A stretch of DNA of 64,000 bases from Bacteroidales bacterium (GCA_021647205.1 JAKIVD010000004.1:1-64000), one strand, 5' to 3'; numbered from the stretch's first letter, positions 46,323 to 54,895 are shown. Numbers and translations are program-made. The notes: generated by a model from the letters alone, not told the origin.

Positions 46323-48974
46323 ATGTTGATAAAAAGTTATCTCCACCTTAAATTATTAACATGGCTTTGGTTATTAACTATCATTGGCATCCCCCTTCAG
46401 TCCACAGCTTTTCCCACTATCAATTCTCCGTTAGGCGACACATTGCTGATGGCAGCTGATTCGCTGGCGGTTGGCGACACGGTTTCCCCTGACACCATGA
46501 ATGTTACTGCCCCCAAGAGCAACGCAGAGCGAACCGTCCTGGATGGTCTGGTAGAACGCCATGCCCGTGATTCTATTGTCCAGGACATTGCAAACCGGAA
46601 AGCATACCTTTATGGGGAAGCTGTTGTAACTTATGGAAACATCAAACTCGAAGCAGCTTATATCGAGGTGGATTTCAGTAACAACACCGTTTTCGCAAAA
46701 GGAAGGGAGGATTCCTCCGGGCAGGTAGTCGGGGTGCCGGTTTTTACCGAGTCGGGGACGGCCTTTAAAGCCCAAACCATGACCTACGACTTTACGACCA
46801 GGAAGGGCATGATAAAAGATGTAACTACCGAAGATGCTGAAGGGTACCTGTACGGCGAAAAAGTGAAAAAACTGGAAGACAACACGGTAAATATGCTTCA
46901 TGGCAGATATACAACCTGTAATAATGAAGGGCACCCGCATTTTTCGTTCAGGTTTAAAAAATCGAAAGTAATACCTGACGACAAAATTGTTACCGGGCCG
47001 GCTTACATGGAAATTGAAGGTATCCCGACACCGCTGGCCATCCCCTATGGGTTTTTCCCGAATAAATCGGGACAAACATCAGGTATCGTAATTCCGACTT
47101 ACGGCGAATCGCCAAACCGGGGGTTCTTTTTTGAAAATGGTGGTTATTATTGGGCCATCAACGATTACATGGATTTTGAAGTGCTCGGTGATATTTATAG
47201 CCGGGGAAGCTGGGCTATCAAGCCCCGTTTCAGGTATAAGAAAAGATACAAATACAGTGGCTCGATCGATTTGGGTTATGCACAGAATATTGTGGGCTAC
47301 AAAGGGGAACCCGGTTATTCCAAGAGTACCGACTTCAGAATAAAGTGGATTCACCGTCAGGACCCCAAAGCCAGGCCACACAGTACATTCACAAGTAATG
47401 TTAATATCATCAGCGGCAATTATGCCAAATACAATGTTACCGACCTCAATACTTATCTCTCCAACGAATTCCAGTCGAGCGTGGCTTACCAAACCGGGTG
47501 GGCAGGGAAATATTTTCTGACCCTGAACGGTAGTATGCGGCAGAATACAAAAACACATGAGGTGAATATTAGTCTTCCCAAGCTGACCTTTAATGTTAAT
47601 CAATTTTACCCCTTGAAAAGACAGGGCGGAAAAAAACGTTTTTATGAAGACCTGAGCATCTCGTACGCCATGACAGCGGAAAATAGTATCTCAACCTTGG
47701 ATTCACTGTTGTTTGCCCCGGGAACAATTGAAAAATACATGCAGAATGGTGCCATTCACCGTATGCCCATTAGCCTGCCTGTGAAGGTAATGAAGTACTT
47801 TAACCTGAGTACATCCTTTAACTTGACCGACCGGATGTACAGCCAGAGCATCAGGCAGCATTGGTCGGATGATACTGTATTTACAGAAACAGATACAATT
47901 ATCGGGCAGGTCGTCACCGACACGGTACAGGGGTTTCGTAATGCTTTTGACTTTAGCCTGAACAGTACGCTCACAACCATGGTGTACGGGATGATCAATA
48001 TCAAGAAGGGGCCACTCAGGGCAGTCAGGCACGTGTTTACACCAAGTGTGGGCTTTACTTACACGCCTGACTTTGGCGCAGCCAATTTTGGATATTACGG
48101 CACTTATATCAATGGTGAAGGAAATGAAATAAAATACTCGCAGTTTAGTGGGATGGGCTTTAGCGGACTCGGGACTCCCCCCGGACAAAAATCGGGGCGC
48201 ATCAACCTGACTTTTAACAACACGCTTGAAATCAAGGTCAGGTCACGGAAAGATACGGTTACCGGAATGAAAAAAATCAAACTGTTGGAAAACCTGACTT
48301 TCAGTGGCAATTATGATCTGGCGAAGGACTCCTTAAAGATGTCGTACCTCACCATTAACGGGCGGACAACACTGTGGAAGAACCTCAGTATTCAATATGC
48401 GTCACTCTGGGACCCTTACGTATTGGATTCAGCAGGCCGCCAGACCAACAAATACGAATGGACTGTCAACCGCAGGTTGATCAGACATGATAATACCAGG
48501 TGGAACCTGAGTTTAAACTACCGCTTTAGCGACAAGGACATTAAAAAGAAAGAAGTCCCTAAAAATGCAACGGAGAACGAATTGAATGAAATTCGTAATA
48601 ACCAGGAAGAATTTGTCGATTGGGACATCCCCTGGTCCCTCAGCTTTCGTTATTCCTTTGCCTACACAAACAGTGACGATTACATTAACTTTGAGAAGAT
48701 AACTGAGAACAAAATCGTGCAAACACTCGGTCTTTCCGGTGAATTGAACCTGACACCCAAATGGAAGTTTACTTTCAGAACCGGATGGGACTTCACCAAC
48801 AATGCACTGTCTTACACTTCGGTCAATATTTACCGCGACCTGCATTGCTGGGAAATGCGTTTCAGTTGGATACCCATCGGCCCCCGCCAAAGCTGGAACT
48901 TCTCCATTAATGTTAAAGCTTCTATTTTGCAAGACCTGAAATTAAACCGGAAAAAAGATTTCAGGGATATTTAA
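46323..48974 (+). CDS. lptD: LPS-assembly outer-membrane protein LptD
   Basis: 883 residues. An N-terminal signal segment is followed by an OstA-like periplasmic domain (about 75-190: AYLYGEAVVTYGNIKLEAAYIEVDFSNNTVFAKG), the junction GPAYMEIEGIPTPLAIPYGFFPN, which is a strong LptD signature, and a long 26-strand-type barrel to the end. It inserts LPS into the outer leaflet together with LptE. A second, shorter OstA-like protein (9.6 kb) and LptC (62.8 kb) are also present. Confidence 0.92.
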   Translation: MLIKSYLHLKLLTWLWLLTIIGIPLQSTAFPTINSPLGDTLLMAADSLAVGDTVSPDTMNVTAPKSNAERTVLDGLVERHARDSIVQDIANRKAYLYGEAVVTYGNIKLEAAYIEVDFSNNTVFAKGREDSSGQVVGVPVFTESGTAFKAQTMTYDFTTRKGMIKDVTTEDAEGYLYGEKVKKLEDNTVNMLHGRYTTCNNEGHPHFSFRFKKSKVIPDDKIVTGPAYMEIEGIPTPLAIPYGFFPNKSGQTSGIVIPTYGESPNRGFFFENGGYYWAINDYMDFEVLGDIYSRGSWAIKPRFRYKKRYKYSGSIDLGYAQNIVGYKGEPGYSKSTDFRIKWIHRQDPKARPHSTFTSNVNIISGNYAKYNVTDLNTYLSNEFQSSVAYQTGWAGKYFLTLNGSMRQNTKTHEVNISLPKLTFNVNQFYPLKRQGGKKRFYEDLSISYAMTAENSISTLDSLLFAPGTIEKYMQNGAIHRMPISLPVKVMKYFNLSTSFNLTDRMYSQSIRQHWSDDTVFTETDTIIGQVVTDTVQGFRNAFDFSLNSTLTTMVYGMINIKKGPLRAVRHVFTPSVGFTYTPDFGAANFGYYGTYINGEGNEIKYSQFSGMGFSGLGTPPGQKSGRINLTFNNTLEIKVRSRKDTVTGMKKIKLLENLTFSGNYDLAKDSLKMSYLTINGRTTLWKNLSIQYASLWDPYVLDSAGRQTNKYEWTVNRRLIRHDNTRWNLSLNYRFSDKDIKKKEVPKNATENELNEIRNNQEEFVDWDIPWSLSFRYSFAYTNSDDYINFEKITENKIVQTLGLSGELNLTPKWKFTFRTGWDFTNNALSYTSVNIYRDLHCWEMRFSWIPIGPRQSWNFSINVKASILQDLKLNRKKDFRDI

Positions 48975-48997
48975 TATTTGGCTATATTTGACCAGAA

Positions 48998-49381
48998 CAA
49001 ACAAGCGGTTTTTCTGAACCATCGCCCCGTTCAGCTTAGTTTCTCTGATTTCGAAGGTGGCTTTGGAGTACCGTTGCTGATTTTGATTACAGCATCGATT
49101 TCTACAACAACCAGTTTTATGTGGCCACAGTTACTATTCTTGAATCGGCCTACAACTTCCCCACCGATATGAAAATCAGGTTTATGTGTGATGCCAGTGG
49201 CAACTGGGATGATATTTATGTAGACGATGTCACCATCACCGGGTCAACGGTGGTTACGAATGCTTCGATACAGATGGTTGATGTGAAAGAAACCGGGCAA
49301 AAACTGAACGGAGTTGTTGAAGATGGATTTATTATTTATCCTAATCCGGCCGATGAAACCCTGTTTGTTTCTTTTTTTTAA
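48998..49381 (+). pseudogene. remnant of a T9SS-sorted secreted protein
   Basis: Only the end of a secreted protein remains. A piece with SFSDFEGGFG lies in one frame. Then, in another frame, DFDYSIDFYNNQFYV and SAYNFPTDMKIRFMCDASGNWDDIYVDDVTITG are followed by the start of a sorting domain, IYPNPADETLFVSFF, which stops after about 15 residues. A full CTD would need about 60 more residues. There is no usable start codon or signal peptide. It lies between lptD and the sigma-factor gene, and the sigma gene's promoter motif begins right after its stop. Confidence 0.7.
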
Positions 49382-49387
49382 TCCGCA

Positions 49388-49414
49388 GGCAACTATTTCG
49401 GCTTTGCCTACATA
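49388..49414 (+). promoter_or_regulatory. putative ECF-sigma promoter of the sigma-factor gene
   Basis: GGCAACTATTTCG (49388-49400), 10 bases, then CATA (49411-49414). The identical 13-mer, spacing and CATA occur at 51523-51549 before the lipoprotein gene, and both copies are preceded by TTTTTTAATCC. This is the arrangement expected of -35/-10 elements read by the encoded ECF sigma factor (inference). Confidence 0.6.
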
Positions 49415-49495
49415 TTGCCTGTAAGGCATGGATGCTATTGCCGACAAATTGGTTTAACCATCAGCAGGAAAACCCGGATAACGGAACTCAATATC

Positions 49496-50038
49496 GTGGA
49501 GCAAACAGAATATAAAATCATTAAAAAATGTTTGAGGAACAATGCCCGGGCGCAACGGGCCTTGTACGAAAAGCACAAAGTAAAATGGTTTATGATTTGC
49601 CTTCGCTATGCGCACAATAAAGCAGTAGCGGAAGATATGCTCCAGGAAGGCCTCATCAGTGTCTTCAAAGATTTGCGGCAGTTTGACCCCGGAAAAGCAG
49701 CATTTTCGGCCTGGTCGAACAAAGTAATGGTGAACGCCGCTTTGCAACATCTACGGAAATGGAAGAAACTGAGTTTTGACCAGCAACTTGAGGACTACGA
49801 AAACCAACTGGTAAACAACGATGATGTGATGGGCAGTCTGGGCACTAAAGAACTGATGAAATTTGTTCAGCGTTTGCCGGATGGCTACCGTGTGGTGTTC
49901 AACCTGTACGTAATTGAAGGCTACAAACACAAGGAGATTGCTGCGATTTTATCCATCTCCGAAAGCACTTCAAAAACACAATTACTGAAAGCAAAGAAAA
50001 TGTTGCGCAACCAATTGGAAACAGTTTTGGAATATTAA
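49496..50038 (+). CDS. ECF-type RNA polymerase sigma factor
   Basis: 180 residues from the GTG at 49496 (MEQTEYKIIKKCLRNNARAQRALYEKH), chosen because upstream residues are not sigma-like. Region 2 (about 20-90) has YAHNKAVAEDMLQEGLISVFKDL and WSNKVMVNAALQHLRK; region 4 (about 120-175) has LPDGYRVVFNLYVIEGYKHKEIAAILSISESTSKTQLLKAKKML with its helix-turn-helix. It directs RNA polymerase to alternative promoters. It is followed after 10 bases by an anti-sigma-like gene, so its activity is probably controlled by that product and by autoregulation. Confidence 0.93.
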   Translation: MEQTEYKIIKKCLRNNARAQRALYEKHKVKWFMICLRYAHNKAVAEDMLQEGLISVFKDLRQFDPGKAAFSAWSNKVMVNAALQHLRKWKKLSFDQQLEDYENQLVNNDDVMGSLGTKELMKFVQRLPDGYRVVFNLYVIEGYKHKEIAAILSISESTSKTQLLKAKKMLRNQLETVLEY

Positions 50039-50048
50039 CCATACAGTC

Positions 50049-51515
50049 ATGGCAGATAACTTAGAGTCCTATTTTAAGAAACATCTTTCAGATGATAGCC
50101 CATCAGCGGACAACTGGAATGTGCCCTCGGATAAAGTATGGGAAAATGTATTGCCGGTTATTCAAAAGAAGCGGGGGCTTTTTATTCCCTGGAGATACTT
50201 CTATTTGATGGGAGGCCTCATTCTGGCTGCCCTGCTATTGATGTTGCTTTGGCCAGCTTCCCTGCCCGAAATACAACCTGCAAATCAGGACCTGCAAACC
50301 AAAATTGAAGAAACTGCTGTAAGCCCTCCCGAAAATACGCAAACTGTAATCCGGGAAGATTCTGAAGAATTTATTGCTGAAAAAGACAATTCAATTTCCC
50401 AAAAAATATCCACAGATAGAAAAGGGGAAATGGCCGAAAATGAAGCTTCGATACCTGAAAATACCGTAGCCGCCGGAACAAGCGATAAAACAGCAGTCCG
50501 TCAGAAAGCCAAAGTAAAACAGATAGATTACACAGGAGGTGCTGTTTACATCAACAATAGCAATGAAGGTTTAGCACATTTTTCAGAAGATGATGAAAGG
50601 GAAAACGGGCAATTAACAGCACTTTCATTCAGACCGGCAGACAGTATTATTTTTGAGGAACCGGTATTCCTGCCAAATTCGGGGGTGGCTGTAAAGGCTT
50701 CGCTTCCGGAAACAGAAACAGCCCGGGGGAAAGAACCCTTCGATAACAAAGGTAAAATTGGTATGGGCGCTTTTTTTGCACCAACCCTGACTTCAACCTT
50801 TTTAAAAGGAGAATTAAATACCGGTTTGATGGAAGCCGGCAATATGTTTTTGTACGCTGGCAATTGGGGTTTTGAATTGAAGTACCATATTTCAAACCGC
50901 TTTACTTTGGTGGCAGGAATCGAAAAATCAGAAATCAAAAGCTGGTCGAAATCGTTGGTTGATTTTGGCTACGATTCTTCCACAGAATACATGATGGATA
51001 ATGGTGAAAAAGAAAATACTTCAGCCGTTCCGATGCCTACTCCTTTTGGGGAGATAGCTACCGAAATTACTTATCGCTTTCCAGGGGAACAGGAAATACC
51101 TGATGGCGAAATCATGCAATCCGTCCTCGAAACACACCAGGAAATCCGCTATTTTTCCATTCCGTTGGGCATCGAATTTAACATTATCCGGTTCTCCCGT
51201 TTCAATTGGTTTGCCGAAACAGGCGTGCGTTACAACCGGGCACTGAAAGATGCCACACAGTTTACTTCACGCATTCTTCATAATGGTGACGAAATGCAAG
51301 TAGTTGCCGAAGAAATGACGAGCCATCCCGCTTACACCGAAAACTATCTGAACTTTTACATCGGGACGGGTGTGAATTACCAGTTCTCGAAATCTTTCCA
51401 AATTAGTGGTTCGGCACGCTACTTTGGCAGTATTACCAATGTCAACCTTCAGGATAACATGTCAACCTACGTCCACGGTTTCAGCCTGAAAATAGGAATT
51501 TCCTATCTTTTTTAA
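50049..51515 (+). CDS. dual-membrane anti-sigma-like protein: cytoplasmic domain, one TM, periplasmic linker, OM beta-barrel
   Basis: 488 residues with no signal peptide. Residues 1-49 are a short cytoplasmic segment (FKKHLSDDSPSADNWNVPSDKVW), then one transmembrane helix (about 50-68), then an acidic low-complexity stretch (about 75-235). A C-terminal region of amphipathic strands (about 240-488: GMGAFFAPTLTSTF, NWGFELKYHISNRFTLVAGIE, LKIGISYLF) has the aromatic C-terminus of outer-membrane barrels. This architecture matches the dual membrane-spanning anti-sigma (Dma) family described in Bacteroides thetaiotaomicron, where the adjacent sigma factor is held until envelope change. Gene order sigma-Dma is the same. 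Which signal it senses is unknown. Confidence 0.85.
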   Translation: MADNLESYFKKHLSDDSPSADNWNVPSDKVWENVLPVIQKKRGLFIPWRYFYLMGGLILAALLLMLLWPASLPEIQPANQDLQTKIEETAVSPPENTQTVIREDSEEFIAEKDNSISQKISTDRKGEMAENEASIPENTVAAGTSDKTAVRQKAKVKQIDYTGGAVYINNSNEGLAHFSEDDERENGQLTALSFRPADSIIFEEPVFLPNSGVAVKASLPETETARGKEPFDNKGKIGMGAFFAPTLTSTFLKGELNTGLMEAGNMFLYAGNWGFELKYHISNRFTLVAGIEKSEIKSWSKSLVDFGYDSSTEYMMDNGEKENTSAVPMPTPFGEIATEITYRFPGEQEIPDGEIMQSVLETHQEIRYFSIPLGIEFNIIRFSRFNWFAETGVRYNRALKDATQFTSRILHNGDEMQVVAEEMTSHPAYTENYLNFYIGTGVNYQFSKSFQISGSARYFGSITNVNLQDNMSTYVHGFSLKIGISYLF

Positions 51516-51522
51516 TCCTTCG

Positions 51523-51549
51523 GGCAACTATTTCGCACTCGTTTTCATA
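51523..51549 (+). promoter_or_regulatory. putative ECF-sigma promoter of the surface lipoprotein gene
   Basis: GGCAACTATTTCG (51523-51535), 10 bases, CATA (51546-51549): the same motif and spacing as upstream of the sigma gene. It overlaps no coding sequence and would give a leader of about 35 bases. Confidence 0.6.
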
Positions 51550-51589
51550 CACACTTTTGAAATCTAATTTAAATTAAAATTGTAATAAA

Positions 51590-52480
51590 ATGAAAACGAG
51601 TAAACTGATTTTTTTGCTGCTTGCCGGCGTACTATTCATTGCTTCCTGTAAGAAAGATGACGACAACACTGACCCGAAAAAAACCATCACCCTTAAGCTG
51701 AGCGGCCTCGAAGATTTGGGCACTGATTTTGTTTACGAAGGCTGGCTCATCGTAAACGGAAACCCGGTTACCACCGGAACTTTTATGGTGGATGCTTCGG
51801 GGAAACTTTCCCAAACAACTTTTGAATTGAAAGCAACAGATGTTGACGACGCCACAACTTTTGTTTTGTCCATCGAACCTAAAAACGATTCCGACCCGAT
51901 GCCTTCGGCCACAAAAATGATGGCCGGTGATTTCTCGGGCAACGCAGCCACTGTTAGCACTGGTCTGCTTGGCGATTTTAGTGGTGCTGCCGGAAAATAC
52001 ATCCTTGCCACCCCGACCAATGGTGCCGATAATGACGAAAACAGTGGCATCTGGTTTTTGGATATTGCCACCGGAAGCCCTGCTGTTGGGCTGATGCTTC
52101 CGCAACTTCCTGACGGTTGGAAATATGAAGGCTGGGTGGTAATCGACGGAACACCCGTTACAACAGGCACCTTTACCAATGCCTCTGCTACCGACGATGC
52201 CGACCCGTTTAGCAGTACCATGCCTTTGCCCGATGTGAACGGAGCGGATGGCTTTTTCCCGGGAGAAGACTTTTTGGTGAATGCGCCTGACGGACTGAGC
52301 TTCCCGACGGATATTGCCGGGGGAACGGCCGTTATCAGCATCGAACCTTCGCCCGACAACAGCCCCATGCCTTTTACTTTAAAGCCTTTGGTGCACAACA
52401 TCCCGGCTTCTGCTGTTGACCACATGGTTTACAATATGGGCCAAAACCTGAGTTTCCCAACAGGTACAGTGAGCAGGTAA
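51590..52480 (+). CDS. surface-type lipoprotein with duplicated RskA-like (anti-sigma-K C-terminal) domain
   Basis: 296 residues. Lipoprotein signal MKTSKLIFLLLAGVLFIASC with Cys20, followed by KKDDDN, which fits the acidic lipoprotein export signal that sends Bacteroidota lipoproteins to the cell surface. Two related domains (about 35-160 and 165-296) each carry YEGW-hydrophobic-x-G-PVTTGTF and end in V-SIEP-DxxPMP. This pattern resembles the extracytoplasmic part of RskA-type anti-sigma factors, but no cytoplasmic or membrane segment is present. It is probably a target of the neighbouring sigma factor. Function unknown. Confidence 0.82.
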   Translation: MKTSKLIFLLLAGVLFIASCKKDDDNTDPKKTITLKLSGLEDLGTDFVYEGWLIVNGNPVTTGTFMVDASGKLSQTTFELKATDVDDATTFVLSIEPKNDSDPMPSATKMMAGDFSGNAATVSTGLLGDFSGAAGKYILATPTNGADNDENSGIWFLDIATGSPAVGLMLPQLPDGWKYEGWVVIDGTPVTTGTFTNASATDDADPFSSTMPLPDVNGADGFFPGEDFLVNAPDGLSFPTDIAGGTAVISIEPSPDNSPMPFTLKPLVHNIPASAVDHMVYNMGQNLSFPTGTVSR

Positions 52481-52503
52481 AAACAGATTGTTTCTGATTG
52501 GTT

Positions 52504-52532
52504 AAATGGCGCCTTGAAGCGCCATTTTTTTT
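52504..52532 (+). terminator. terminator after the lipoprotein gene
   Basis: AAATGGCGC (52504-52512) pairs with 52519-52527 around CTTGAA, followed by a T run of about eight. Confidence 0.88.
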
Positions 52533-52549
52533 GTGGGTTTTGTTTTAAT

Positions 52550-52576
52550 TTTTCCAAAGTTCAAAACCTTGGAAAA
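52550..52576. repeat. CTTCCAGG-type hairpin repeat, copy 1
   Basis: 12-base arms (TTTTCCAAAGTT against AACCTTGGAAAA, one mismatch) with a CAA loop, between convergent genes. Related hairpins at 54239-54269 and 55979-56004 share the (T)TCCA(A/G) outer stem and a triplet loop. Confidence 0.45.
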
Positions 52577-52596
52577 GTTCCCCCTTAGCGCCCTCG

Positions 52597-53763
52597 CTAA
52601 CTGAAAGCGGCAATTCCGGTAATATCCATTCCGGTAATCAGCAAATGAATATCGTGGGTGCCTTCGTAGGTAATGACCGATTCGAGGTTCATCATGTGGC
52701 GCATCATGGGGAAGTCGCCGGTAATGCCCATGGCACCCAGTATCTGCCGGCTGTCGCGGGCGGTTTTTAAGGCCATTTCTACGTTGTTGCGTTTGGCCAT
52801 CGAAATTTGGGAAGGAGTAGCCCGGTCTTCATTTTTCAAAACCCCCAGCCGCCAGGCCAGTAATTGTGCTTTGGTGATTTCTGTTAAAATCTCGGCCAGT
52901 TTTTTTTGCTGCAACTGGAAAGAAGCGATGGGTTTTCCAAACTGTTTTCTTTCGAGGGCATAGCGCAAAGCGGTGTCGTAGCAGTCGGTGGCCGCGCCAA
53001 TGGCACCCCAGGCAATGCCATACCTTGCCGAATTCAGGCACATCAGCGGGCCTTTCAGCCCTTCAACATTCGGCAATAAATTTTCTTTGGGGACTTTTAC
53101 ATTATCGAAAACGAGCTCACCGGTGAGCGAAGCACGCAGCGACCATTTTCCTTTGGTTTCAGGTGCGGTAAAGCCTGCCATTCCTTTTTCAACCAACAAA
53201 CCCCGCACCTTCCCGTTTTCATCTTTGGCCCAAACCACCGAAACATCGGCAATGGGCGAATTGGTAATCCACATTTTGGCACCATTCAGCAAATAATAAT
53301 TGCCCTTGTCTTCGAAACGTGTCAGCATGCTGCCCGGGTCGGAACCATGGTTGGGCTCCGTCAGTCCGAAAGCGCCCACCCATTCGCCGGTCGCCAGTTT
53401 CGGCAGGTATTTCATGCGTTGTTCTTCGTTGCCAAAAGTGTAGATGGGGTACATCACCAGCGAGGTCTGTACCGATGCTGCCGAGCGGATGGCCGAATCG
53501 CCCCTTTCCAGTTCGGTCATAATCAACCCGTACGCAATGTGGTCAAGGCCTGAGCCACCGTATTTTTCAGGAATAAACGGGCCGAAAGCACCCATCTCGC
53601 CCATCTCTTTCGTCAGGTGGGCTGGAAAGGTGTGCTGTTGTGCTGCTTCTTCGATGATGGGCATAACCGAACGGTCGACCCAGTCGCGCATGGCCGAGCG
53701 GATAATTTTGTGTTCTTCGGTTAACAATTCGTCAAGCAGGAAATAATCGGGGGCTGTGTACAT
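52597..53763 (-). CDS. gcdH: glutaryl-CoA dehydrogenase-like acyl-CoA dehydrogenase
   Basis: 388 residues, complete. The signatures are those of glutaryl-CoA dehydrogenase rather than short-chain enzymes: SAASVQTSLVMYPIYTFG, GLTEPNHGSDPGSM, the FAD segment MWITNSPIADVSVVWAK, and the catalytic-glutamate motif YEGTHDIHLLI. GCDH oxidises glutaryl-CoA and decarboxylates it to crotonyl-CoA in lysine/tryptophan breakdown, passing electrons to ETF. No other gene of that pathway is adjacent. It is divergent from ridA. A related acyl-CoA substrate cannot be excluded. Confidence 0.88.
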   Translation of the reverse strand: MYTAPDYFLLDELLTEEHKIIRSAMRDWVDRSVMPIIEEAAQQHTFPAHLTKEMGEMGAFGPFIPEKYGGSGLDHIAYGLIMTELERGDSAIRSAASVQTSLVMYPIYTFGNEEQRMKYLPKLATGEWVGAFGLTEPNHGSDPGSMLTRFEDKGNYYLLNGAKMWITNSPIADVSVVWAKDENGKVRGLLVEKGMAGFTAPETKGKWSLRASLTGELVFDNVKVPKENLLPNVEGLKGPLMCLNSARYGIAWGAIGAATDCYDTALRYALERKQFGKPIASFQLQQKKLAEILTEITKAQLLAWRLGVLKNEDRATPSQISMAKRNNVEMALKTARDSRQILGAMGITGDFPMMRHMMNLESVITYEGTHDIHLLITGMDITGIAAFS

Positions 53764-53831
53764 GCTTCGGGTGGTTAAAGTTTTGGTAAAAATAGGAAAG
53801 TTTTAACGAATGGCAGCGGGCGAAAAATTCC

Positions 53832-53839
53832 TACTTTTG
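53832..53839 (+). promoter_or_regulatory. -7 element of ridA
   Basis: TACTTTTG is an exact TAnnTTTG match 16 bases before the ATG, giving a leader of about 10 bases. Confidence 0.4.
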
Positions 53840-53854
53840 ACAAAAAGATAAACT

Positions 53855-54232
53855 ATGAAAAAAATAATCAGTACCACCAAAGCACCGGGTGCGATCGGCC
53901 CGTACAGCCAGGCCGTTGAAGCCAACGGAATGTTGTTTATTTCGGGACAGATACCCATTGACCCGGCCACAGGAAAAGTAATTGAGGGTGACATTTCTGA
54001 ACAAACAGAGCGCGTGATGAAAAACATTGCAGCTATTTTGGAAGAAGCCGGATACCGGTTTTCGGATGTGATTAAATCAACCTGTCTGTTGAGCGACATG
54101 GGCAATTTCGCTGCCATGAATGCCGTTTATGGAAAGTATTATCCCGAAAACCCACCCGCCCGCGCGGCTTTCGCCGTGAAGGAATTACCACTGAGCGTAT
54201 TGGTTGAGATTGAAACAATTGCGGTAAAGTAA
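53855..54232 (+). CDS. ridA: RidA-family enamine/imine deaminase
   Basis: 125 residues, standard for the family. GAIGPYSQAVEANGMLFISGQIPIDP, the substrate-binding Arg in NPPARAAFAV and Glu in VEIETIAV are conserved. RidA hydrolyses reactive 2-aminoacrylate-type enamines made by PLP enzymes. It is monocistronic, convergent with pabA across a 14-bp hairpin. Confidence 0.95.
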   Translation: MKKIISTTKAPGAIGPYSQAVEANGMLFISGQIPIDPATGKVIEGDISEQTERVMKNIAAILEEAGYRFSDVIKSTCLLSDMGNFAAMNAVYGKYYPENPPARAAFAVKELPLSVLVEIETIAVK

Positions 54233-54238
54233 AAGACT

Positions 54239-54269
54239 CTTCCAGGTCCGCCTCAGGCGGACCTGGAAG
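54239..54269. repeat. CTTCCAGG-type hairpin repeat, copy 2, between ridA and pabA
   Basis: Perfect 14-bp arms (CTTCCAGGTCCGCC at 54239-54252, complement at 54256-54269) around TCA. There is no T run, so it may act as a transcript-end stabiliser or be a dispersed repeat rather than a classic terminator. Confidence 0.6.
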
Positions 54270-54280
54270 CTTGTTCTAAA

Positions 54281-54871
54281 TTAAAGCTCCAACCAATTCC
54301 TCACCATCTCAAAGCCAAATTCTGTCATTACCGATTCGGGGTGAAACTGCAAACCGCGTAAATCCAATTGCCGGTGGCGGAAGGCCATGATGAGTCCGTT
54401 CTCATCTTCGAGGGTGGATTCCAACTCAGCGGGGAAAGACTCTTTTTCAATAATCCACGAATGGTAATGACCGATAAAAAACTCACGGGGCAGTCCCCGG
54501 AAGATTTCGGCTTGCCCGACTCCGTTCAGGCGCGCATCTGCCAGCACTTTCCCATGGTTGCGGATGCCGTGCATGGGCTCGGGCAATTGGATGAGTTTTC
54601 CGCCGCAAACTTCGGCAATGGCTTCGTAACCGAGGCAAATACCTAAAAACGATTTGCTGTTCATAAACTGTTTCAGGAAGGGAAGCAATTCGCCGGCTTC
54701 ATTTGCTATTCCGGGCCCGGGAGAAATCAGCACTTTGTCAAAATCACCTGATTTCAATCCGGCCAGTTGGTCATTTTTCACCAAAAGGAAATTGCCCACA
54801 CCGGCCTTTTCCACTAATTGGACCAGGTTGTAGGTAAACGAATCGTAGTTGTCGATGATCAGGAGTTTCAA
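54281..54871 (-). CDS. pabA: aminodeoxychorismate/anthranilate synthase glutaminase subunit
   Basis: 196 residues starting with TTG at 54871; the protein begins MKLLIIDNYDSFTYNLVQL, exactly where the family starts. It is a class I glutamine amidotransferase with nucleophile Cys79 in GICLGYEAIAE and the His-Glu pair in LQFHPESV. It delivers ammonia to chorismate. It could serve PabB or TrpE; the divergent pabB-pabC genes favour 4-aminobenzoate (folate) synthesis. The usual GxCLGHQ has Tyr in place of His here, which is not catalytic. Confidence 0.9.
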   Translation of the reverse strand: MKLLIIDNYDSFTYNLVQLVEKAGVGNFLLVKNDQLAGLKSGDFDKVLISPGPGIANEAGELLPFLKQFMNSKSFLGICLGYEAIAEVCGGKLIQLPEPMHGIRNHGKVLADARLNGVGQAEIFRGLPREFFIGHYHSWIIEKESFPAELESTLEDENGLIMAFRHRQLDLRGLQFHPESVMTEFGFEMVRNWLEL

Positions 54872-54887
54872 CTTTTCCGGTTTTCAA

Positions 54888-54895
54888 CAAAAATA
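54888..54895 (-). promoter_or_regulatory. -7 element of pabA
   Basis: The minus strand reads TATTTTTG, an exact TAnnTTTG match, giving a leader of about 10 bases before the TTG start. Confidence 0.4.
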
